Positions 5,151 through 9,925 of a DNA stretch of 9,925 bases are shown piece after piece. Both the position numbers and the translations under genes were made by a program. Below the pieces are notes generated by a model. The model was not told where the DNA came from and did not search any database. It saw only the letters and a program-made list of their open reading frames with translations. Where the stretch lies: NCBI GenBank assembly GCA_046758845.1, contig JBHIBA010000164.1, positions 1-9,925 on the forward strand, in the 5' to 3' direction. This DNA is from JBHIBA01 sp046758845 (GTDB taxonomy: Bacteria; UBA8248; JACPRG01; G963555815). The first letter of the stretch is position 1. Each line of letters opens with the position of its first letter.

Positions 5151-5387
5151 TTGAAGAAAGTCATCCTTTTCCATCAACCCGGCTGAGGGGACTGCCGGGC
5201 GGCCGAGGAGTTTCTTCGGCAGAGGGGCATTTCCTACGAGGGCAAGGACATTCGGGCTGACACCGAGGCGATGAAGGAGCTCACGGAGAGATACAACAGC
5301 CGGGTGACGGCCACCCTGGTGATCGACGGCGAGGTGGTCCGGGGCTTTCAGGCCAACCGGGCGGAGGTGGAGCGCCTGTTGGCCTGA
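5151..5387 (+). CDS. Glutaredoxin-like selenoprotein (UxxC active site, UGA read as Sec)
   Basis: This 78-residue thiol-redox protein of the glutaredoxin/NrdH fold is interrupted only by an in-frame TGA at 5184-5186, exactly at the first catalytic position. The product reads KKVILFHQPG-U-GDC, with Sec12 and Cys15 forming UxxC in place of CxxC. The fold continues RAAEEFLRQRGISYEGKDI (helix 1, strand 2), then MKELTERYNSRVTATLVIDG and EVVRGFQANRAEVERLL, closing with the usual strand pair and helix. The cis-proline expected before TLVIDG is replaced by Ala54. The start is TTG 5151, with GAGAGGAG (5135-5142) 8 nt upstream; TGA 5385-5387 is the true stop. A hairpin just after the UGA fits a bacterial SECIS. 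Homology continues on both sides of the UGA in one frame, which argues against a pseudogene. The next gene, 38 bp on, is a thioredoxin-reductase homologue and plausible electron donor. The client is unknown. Confidence 0.87.
5187..5222 (+). promoter_or_regulatory. Bacterial SECIS-like hairpin downstream of the Sec codon
   Basis: GCCGAGGA (5202-5209) pairs with TCTTCGGC (5213-5220) as an 8-bp stem with one G-U pair and a GTT apical loop (5210-5212). The loop begins 24 nt after the UGA, and its first base is G. Both features agree with the general bacterial SECIS pattern, a G near the 5' side of the apical loop at a set short distance from UGA. An alternative outer pairing is CTGCCG (5192-5197) with CGGCAG (5217-5222). 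All of it lies inside the coding sequence, as expected for SelB-dependent decoding. Confidence 0.65.
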
Positions 5388-5425
5388 GCGGCTCCGGAGG
5401 AGGCGACGTTCTAAGGGGGAAGGTC

Positions 5426-6370
5426 ATGGAGGAGGTCTTCGACGTCATCATCATCGGGGGTGGCCCGGCGGGCGCCAGCGCCGCCATCTACGCCTCCCGG
5501 GCGAAGCTCAAGGCCTTGGTCATCGACAAGGGGATGATGAGCGGCGCCCTCGCCCTGGCCGCGAAGATCGAGAACTACCCCGGGGTCGAGGAGGATGTCA
5601 CCGGGGCCGAACTGCTCGCGCGCATGCGGCGGCAGGCCGAGCGCTTCGGCGCCCGTTTCGTCCAGGAGCAGGTCCTGGGGGCTGACCTGGAGGGGGGGGT
5701 CAAAAAGGTCTTCGCCCAGGAGACCTATTCCGGCAGGGCGGTCATCATCGCCACCGGGGCGAGCGAACGCAAGAGCAAGGTGCCCGGGGAGGCGGATCTG
5801 CTGGGTAATGGAGTGAGTTACTGCGCCACCTGCGACGGGGCCTTCTTCACGGGCGAGGAGGTGGCCGTCGTGGGCGCCACGGACCATGCGTTGGAGGAGA
5901 CCCTCTTCCTCACCAAGCACGCCTCGAAGGTGTACCTCATCCCTCACGCCCGGCGCTTCCGGGCCCCCGAGGAGCTGGTGGAGCGGGTCCTCCAGCACCC
6001 GAAGGTGGAGGTGAAAGAGGACCACCGCCTGCGCTCGGTAGAGGGGGACGGCTCCGTGAGCGGCGTCCGCCTTCAGGGGGAGAGGGGCAAAGAGACCCTC
6101 CTTCCCGTGCAGGGTGTGTTCATCTTCCTCCAGGGGAACCAGCCCACCACCGAGTTCGCCAAGGGGAGCATCGAGCTCATGGAGGACGGCTGCGCGGTGG
6201 TGGACCACAACCGGGCGACCTCCGTCCCGGGGGTGTTCGCCATCGGCGATGTGGTGTGCACCCAGCTCAAGCAGGCGGTGGTGGCGGCCGCCGAGGGGGC
6301 CGTCGCCGCCATGGCCGCCGACCGCTACCTGAACAGGCTGGGGAAGGCTTCGCCGGGGCGCTACTACTAG
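5426..6370 (+). CDS. Atypical thioredoxin-disulfide reductase (TrxB-like)
   Basis: This 314-residue flavoprotein has the low-molecular-weight thioredoxin reductase layout: FAD motif VIIIGGGPAGASAAIYASRA (8-26), IENYPG (48-53), ATGA (109-112), redox-active CATC (133-136) and a C-terminal FAD motif FAIGDVVCTQLKQAVVAAAEGA (271-292). It should pass electrons from FAD through CATC to a partner disulfide or selenenylsulfide. Three motifs deviate. The usual GGQ segment is MMSGALALA (37-45). The nucleotide-binding GGGDSA is GATDHA (150-155). The NADPH-selecting HRR region is PHARRFRA (173-180). NADPH use is therefore doubtful. A ribosome binding site AAGGGGGAAGG (5413-5423) precedes the ATG. The Sec-glutaredoxin gene ends 38 bp upstream, so this is probably its dedicated reductase. 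I leave the symbol empty because it may not be the housekeeping trxB. Confidence 0.9.
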   Translation: MEEVFDVIIIGGGPAGASAAIYASRAKLKALVIDKGMMSGALALAAKIENYPGVEEDVTGAELLARMRRQAERFGARFVQEQVLGADLEGGVKKVFAQETYSGRAVIIATGASERKSKVPGEADLLGNGVSYCATCDGAFFTGEEVAVVGATDHALEETLFLTKHASKVYLIPHARRFRAPEELVERVLQHPKVEVKEDHRLRSVEGDGSVSGVRLQGERGKETLLPVQGVFIFLQGNQPTTEFAKGSIELMEDGCAVVDHNRATSVPGVFAIGDVVCTQLKQAVVAAAEGAVAAMAADRYLNRLGKASPGRYY

Positions 6371-6403
6371 GCGGGCGGCGAGGGGGCCGAAGGGCAGGGA
6401 CCC

Positions 6404-6571
6404 CTCCGCGCCGGGTCGCGGGTCACTGTTTTACACAGAGGATCCCGCGTCCTGCCGTCCGTCGATGAGGAAATGCGCGGCGCCGGCCTGACGCGGGGCC
6501 AAGTGGCGGAGATTCACCCGGTTTTCCCGACCCTCGGGAGCGCTGTCATCGACGCCGCCAACGGCCGGTAG
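6404..6571 (+). pseudogene. Internally deleted remnant of a flavin disulfide oxidoreductase
   Basis: The frame running from just after the TrxB-like stop to TAG 6569-6571 has no start codon but clear family signatures. LRAGSRVTVLHRGSRVLPS and VDEEM (about 6404-6475) match the NAD-domain segment VTVLERG.RLLP..D.EM. After a few residues comes QVAEIHPVFPTLGSAVIDAA (about 6500-6559), which matches the C-terminal dimerisation signature HPTLSEA of the dihydrolipoamide dehydrogenase/mercuric reductase family. About 250 residues that should separate the two are missing, as is the whole N-terminus. It shares the reading frame of the upstream gene, but the TAG at 6368-6370 stops read-through. It is a fossil of a further redox gene in this cluster. 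Confidence 0.65.
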
Positions 6572-6594
6572 AAGAACGGCCGGCCCGGCCGGAT
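6560..6594 (+). other. CGGCCG-rich inverted repeats upstream of tkt
   Basis: CGGCCG occurs at about 6562, 6577 and 6586 around the end of the oxidoreductase remnant, and any pair can form a 6-bp GC-only stem (for example across the GTAGAAGAA loop). No T tract follows, so an intrinsic terminator is not supported. A transcription pause or chance palindromes in GC-rich DNA are equally possible. Confidence 0.3.
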
Positions 6595-6651
6595 GACGAA
6601 CGCGGTTCGGATGGCGCAGGGAAAACCACGATGAGAGGGTGAGTCGTGGTG

Positions 6652-8709
6652 ATGAAAAAGCGGATCGATGAGCTTTGCATCAACACAATCCGTACGCTGT
6701 CGATGGACGCTGTCCAACAGGCGAACTCCGGTCACCCGGGCACGGCCATGGCCATGGCGCCGGTGGTCTATTGCCTGTGGCAGCGATATTTGCGTTTCGA
6801 CCCCGATGACCCGATCTGGCCCAACCGGGATCGGTTTGTCCTTTCGGTCGGCCACGCTTCGATGCTGCTCTACTCCATGTTGTATCTGTGCGGCGTGAAG
6901 GCTGTGAACCCCAAATACGAGCGACTGGGCGAACTGTCCGTGACGCTCGAGGACATCAAACGATTTCGCCAGCTCGACAGCAAATGTCCCGGCCATCCGG
7001 AATACCGTTGGACCTCCGGCGTCGAGACAACTACGGGGCCGTTGGGGCAGGGGGTGGCGACCAGTGTCGGCATGGCCATGGGCGGACGATGGATGGCGCA
7101 GTACTTCAACCGCCCTGGCTTCGAGATGTTCGATTACGACGTCTATGCTCTGTGCGGCGACGGTTGCATGATGGAAGGGGTGTCCGGCGAGGCCGCCTCG
7201 CTGGCGGGCCATCTTAAGCTCTCCAACCTTTGCTGGATCTACGACAACAACAGGATCACAATCGAAGGTCACACGGATTGGGCGTTCACCGATGACGTGG
7301 CAACGAGGTTTATTGCCTACGGCTGGAATGTGACGCGCGTGGGCGACGCCAATGACCTGGAGATGCTCGAGCGGGCGTTCGACACATCTAAGAACGCCCA
7401 TGACAGACCGACTCTCATCGTTGTCGATAGCCATATCGCCTACGGCTCGCCGAACAAGCAAGACACCAGCGCGGCGCACGGCGAGCCGTTGGGCGAAGGA
7501 GAGATTCGGCTGACGAAGCGGAATTACGGGTGGCCGGAGGATGCCCAGTTCTTCGTGCCCGAAGGGGTCCTCGAGCGTTTTCAGGAGGAAATGGGGAAGC
7601 GCGGGCGCACGCTGCGCGAGGCCTGGATGGGGAGATTCAACGAGTACCAGGCTCAGCATCCGGAGCTTGCCGACCACCTCTACAGAATGCAGCACCGCCA
7701 GCTTCCCGAAGGCTGGGACAAGGATTTGCCGACATTTCCTCCGGACCCCAAAGGGGTGGCCGGGAGGGAGTCGTCCGGGAAGGTGCTCAACGCCATCGCC
7801 CGGAACGTGCCGTGGCTGATGGGCGGCTCTGCCGATCTGGCTCCCTCCACCAAAACCCGCCTTACGTTCGAGGGGACGGGGGATTTCACCGCTGAGAATC
7901 ACGGCGGGCGGAATTGTCACTTCGGCGTCCGCGAACATGCGATGGCATCCATCTTAAACGGGCTGTCGCTCTGTAAGGTCCGGCCGTATGGATCTGGCTT
8001 CCTGATCTTCAGCGACTACTCTCGGCCTGCGCTGAGGTTGAGCGCATTGATGGAACTCCCGGTCATTTACATCTTCACACACGATTCGATTGGGGTCGGT
8101 GAGGATGGACCGACCCACCAGCCGGTTGAGCACCTGGCCTCCCTGCGGGCGATCCCCGGGCTCATCACGCTGCGCCCGGCGGACGCCAATGAGGTCGTCG
8201 AAGCCTGGCGCGCGATCGTGCGGCTCCGCCACGAACCGGCGGCGCTTGTGCTGTCCCGGCAGGCGCTGCCGATTCTGGACCGCTCAAGGTATGCGCCGGC
8301 CTCCGGTCTCGCAGAGGGAGCTTACGTGTTGGCGGAGGCCGACGGCGGCGAGCCGGAGGTGCTGCTTATGGCGAGCGGCAGCGAAGTGTGGCTGTGTATT
8401 GGCGCGTTCGAGCGACTGGCGGCGGAGGGCGTGAAGGCCCGCGTGGTGAGCATGCCTTCGTGGGAGCTATTCGAGCGGCAAAGCCAGGAATACCGGGACA
8501 GCGTGATCCTCCCCGAGGTCGCTGCGCGAGTCTCTGTGGAGCAGGCCTCGACCCTAGGGTGGGCTCGATACGTCGGCCTGACTGGCCGGAGCATCGGAAT
8601 GGAGACATTCGGGGCTTCGGCGCCGCTGAAGGAATTGCAGAAGAAGTTTGGGTTCACCCCCGATTCCGTGGTCGCCGCGGCCAAGGAACAGTTGGCGAAG
8701 GCGAGGTAA
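6652..8709 (+). CDS. tkt: Transketolase
   Basis: Transketolase is a thiamine-diphosphate enzyme moving two-carbon units between ketose and aldose phosphates in the non-oxidative pentose phosphate or Calvin pathway. ATG 6652 gives 685 residues; GTG 6646 or 6649 are alternatives, and the GAGAGGGTGAG run (6633-6643) serves any of them. Visible: QANSGHPGTAMAMAP (23-37, catalytic His28), SVGHASMLLYSMLY, TTGPLGQGVATSVGMAMG, the thiamine-diphosphate/metal motif GDGCMMEGVSGEA with YDNN (169-200), GGSADLAPSTKT, catalytic Glu428 in FGVREHAMASILNGL, and THDSIGVGEDGPTHQPVEHL in the pyrimidine domain. The C-terminal domain ends APLKELQKKFGFTPDSVVAAAKEQL. The length is normal and no disruption is seen. rpiB follows after 3 bp. 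Third-position GC is visibly lower than in priA and the TrxB-like gene. Confidence 0.97.
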   Translation: MKKRIDELCINTIRTLSMDAVQQANSGHPGTAMAMAPVVYCLWQRYLRFDPDDPIWPNRDRFVLSVGHASMLLYSMLYLCGVKAVNPKYERLGELSVTLEDIKRFRQLDSKCPGHPEYRWTSGVETTTGPLGQGVATSVGMAMGGRWMAQYFNRPGFEMFDYDVYALCGDGCMMEGVSGEAASLAGHLKLSNLCWIYDNNRITIEGHTDWAFTDDVATRFIAYGWNVTRVGDANDLEMLERAFDTSKNAHDRPTLIVVDSHIAYGSPNKQDTSAAHGEPLGEGEIRLTKRNYGWPEDAQFFVPEGVLERFQEEMGKRGRTLREAWMGRFNEYQAQHPELADHLYRMQHRQLPEGWDKDLPTFPPDPKGVAGRESSGKVLNAIARNVPWLMGGSADLAPSTKTRLTFEGTGDFTAENHGGRNCHFGVREHAMASILNGLSLCKVRPYGSGFLIFSDYSRPALRLSALMELPVIYIFTHDSIGVGEDGPTHQPVEHLASLRAIPGLITLRPADANEVVEAWRAIVRLRHEPAALVLSRQALPILDRSRYAPASGLAEGAYVLAEADGGEPEVLLMASGSEVWLCIGAFERLAAEGVKARVVSMPSWELFERQSQEYRDSVILPEVAARVSVEQASTLGWARYVGLTGRSIGMETFGASAPLKELQKKFGFTPDSVVAAAKEQLAKAR

Positions 8710-8712
8710 GAC

Positions 8713-9195
8713 ATGCGAGTCGCTATGGGGGCTGACCATGCAGGATTCGGATTGAAGAAAAGCCTGGCGGCTTACCTTCGCGAAGGTGGATATCAGATCG
8801 TAGACGTAGGCACGCACGGCGAGGACCCAGTGGATTATCCCGACTTTGCCGAAGCCGTCGGGCTGGCCCTTCGGGAGGGACGGGCAGAGCGGGGCATTCT
8901 GGTCTGCGGCAGCGGGGTCGGCGCGTCGGTTGCGGTCAACAAGCTGCCCGGCATCCGCGCAGGGCTTTGCCACGACCCCTACTCGGCTCACCAAGGGGTG
9001 GAACACGACGATATGAACGTTCTGGTGCTGGGCGGGCGCGTGGTCGGCCCTGCGCTGGCCCAAGAGCTCGTTCGTGCGTTCCTGGGGGCGGAATTCAAAG
9101 GCGAGGAGCGACACCGTCAGAGGCTGGGGAAGGTCGCCGCGTTGGAGGCGCGCTACCGCGACCCGATGAAGAGCTTGGGGGAGAGAGGGCCGTGA
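8713..9195 (+). CDS. rpiB: Ribose-5-phosphate isomerase B
   Basis: This 160-residue sugar-phosphate isomerase interconverts ribose-5-phosphate and ribulose-5-phosphate. Family signatures are GADHAGFGLKKSL (6-18, with D8 and H9), DYPDFAEAV (41-49), GILVCGSGVGASVAVNK (61-77, with Cys65 as the likely proton-transfer residue) and CHDPYSAHQGVEHDDMNVLVLGGRVVG (86-112, with His98). ATG 8713 lies 3 bp after the tkt stop, and its own TGA overlaps the GTG of tal, so it is translationally coupled in a tkt-rpiB-tal operon. The LacAB/RpiB family includes allose- and galactose-phosphate isomerases; the gene context makes the ribose-5-phosphate role by far the likeliest. Confidence 0.95.
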   Translation: MRVAMGADHAGFGLKKSLAAYLREGGYQIVDVGTHGEDPVDYPDFAEAVGLALREGRAERGILVCGSGVGASVAVNKLPGIRAGLCHDPYSAHQGVEHDDMNVLVLGGRVVGPALAQELVRAFLGAEFKGEERHRQRLGKVAALEARYRDPMKSLGERGP

Positions 9196-9925
9196 ACCCT
9201 TTGAGGGGGTTGAACGAATACGGTCAATCCATCTGGTTGGACTACATCCGGCGCGGTCTCATCACGAGTGGTGAGTTGCAGCGTCTGGTCGAAGAGGACG
9301 GATTGGCGGGCGTCACCTCGAATCCAGCCATCTTCGAGAAGGCCATCACGGGCAGCACGGATTACGCGGAGGTGCTGGAAACCTTGCAGCAGAAGGCGTT
9401 AGACCCCATCTCGGTCTATGAGCAACTGGCGATCCGTGACATTCAAGACGCCGCCGATCTGTTGAGACCGGTTTTTGACAGAACGAACGGGCGCGACGGC
9501 TACGTCAGTTTCGAGGTGTCGCCGTACAGGGCTCGCGACACAGAGGGCACGATCGAGGAGGCGAACAGGCTCTGGGAGGCCGTCGGGCGCGAGAACGTGA
9601 TGATCAAGGTTCCGGCTACGGCCGAGGGCATCCCAGCCATTGAGCGGCTCATCGGTGAGGGGATCAATGTCAACGTCACCCTGCTTTTTGCGCAGGAGAC
9701 TTACGAACGCGTAGCCGAGGCCTACGTAGCGGGTCTGGAGAAGCTCGATGGGCGAAGCGGCGGCGTGGGAAAGGTCGCCAGCGTCGCCAGTTTTTTCGTC
9801 AGCCGCATTGACACTGCGGTCGACGCCGTTGCGAAGGCTCGGCTCAAGACGGCGGCGAACGCGAGCGAAGGGGCGCTCCTGCGAAGCATCATGGGTAAAG
9901 TGGCCATTGCCAATGCCAAGCTGAC
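9192..9925 (+). CDS. tal: Transaldolase, N-terminal part (runs off the window)
   Basis: Transaldolase transfers a dihydroxyacetone unit between sugar phosphates through a Schiff base. Translation starts at GTG 9192, overlapping the rpiB stop (GTGA). The frame is open to the window end, giving about 244 codons. It reads NPLRGLNEYGQSIWLDYIRR, GLAGVTSNPAIFEKAI (substrate-site SNP), VSFEVSP, then VMIKVPATAEG with Schiff-base Lys139, followed by INVNVTLLFAQETY, VASVASFFVSRID and MGKVAIANAKL. The last segments are those of the long transaldolase class. In some bacteria this class is fused to phosphoglucose isomerase, which cannot be judged because the 3' end is missing. Confidence 0.95.
   Translation, partial: MNPLRGLNEYGQSIWLDYIRRGLITSGELQRLVEEDGLAGVTSNPAIFEKAITGSTDYAEVLETLQQKALDPISVYEQLAIRDIQDAADLLRPVFDRTNGRDGYVSFEVSPYRARDTEGTIEEANRLWEAVGRENVMIKVPATAEGIPAIERLIGEGINVNVTLLFAQETYERVAEAYVAGLEKLDGRSGGVGKVASVASFFVSRIDTAVDAVAKARLKTAANASEGALLRSIMGKVAIANAKL

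Noticed and set aside
5078..5260. 60-codon ORF overlapping the selenoprotein in another frame
   Set aside because: Its product is Arg/Gly-rich without family features and begins inside the degenerate ndh start copy; the overlapping frame with UGA as Sec has a clear glutaredoxin fold.
6577..6594. Intrinsic terminator before tkt
   Set aside because: GC-only stems are present but no T tract follows.

Overview
This is a GC-rich bacterial window with tightly packed genes, all supported coding being on the + strand. It looks like a thermophile-type or environmental lineage such as Deltaproteobacteria, NC10 or Rokubacteria, but nothing here fixes the phylum. One gene reads an in-frame UGA as selenocysteine, so the host must encode a Sec insertion system (SelA/B/C/D), which lies outside the window.

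Layout. (1) 1-1211: the 3' end of priA (replication-restart helicase), followed 11 nt later by a PIN-domain nuclease gene that carries a 15-bp triplet repeat. (2) 1231-2174: a self-contained toxin-antitoxin unit with a strong promoter overlapping a 14-bp palindrome, a possible short leading ORF, a RelE/ParE-fold toxin, an XRE antitoxin with an N-terminal extension, and an intrinsic terminator. (3) 2175-2886: no intact gene. It holds a minus-strand tRNA 3'-end fragment (probably tRNA-Lys), the C-terminal remnant of a flavin disulfide oxidoreductase, a candidate promoter and a structured leader. (4) 2887-6370: a redox cluster. It contains a small exported peptide with six Asn-Pro-Cys repeats, a four-helix membrane protein, a type II NADH dehydrogenase, a 78-residue glutaredoxin-like selenoprotein (UxxC) and an atypical thioredoxin reductase. 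(5) 6371-6645: remnant of a second flavin disulfide oxidoreductase with an internal deletion. (6) 6652-9925: tkt, rpiB and tal, a compact operon for the non-oxidative pentose phosphate pathway; tal runs off the window.

The most noteworthy item is the selenoprotein at 5151-5387. A conventional ORF caller would miss it because the catalytic-site UGA looks like a stop. It sits directly upstream of a thioredoxin-reductase homologue whose pyridine-nucleotide motifs are degenerate, and downstream of an NADH dehydrogenase and a Cys-rich exported peptide. A dedicated thiol/selenol electron-transfer branch is a reasonable inference: flavoprotein reductase to Sec-glutaredoxin to an unknown acceptor. 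Two oxidoreductase pseudogenes, the duplicated ndh start region and the tRNA fragment show that this neighbourhood has been rearranged repeatedly.
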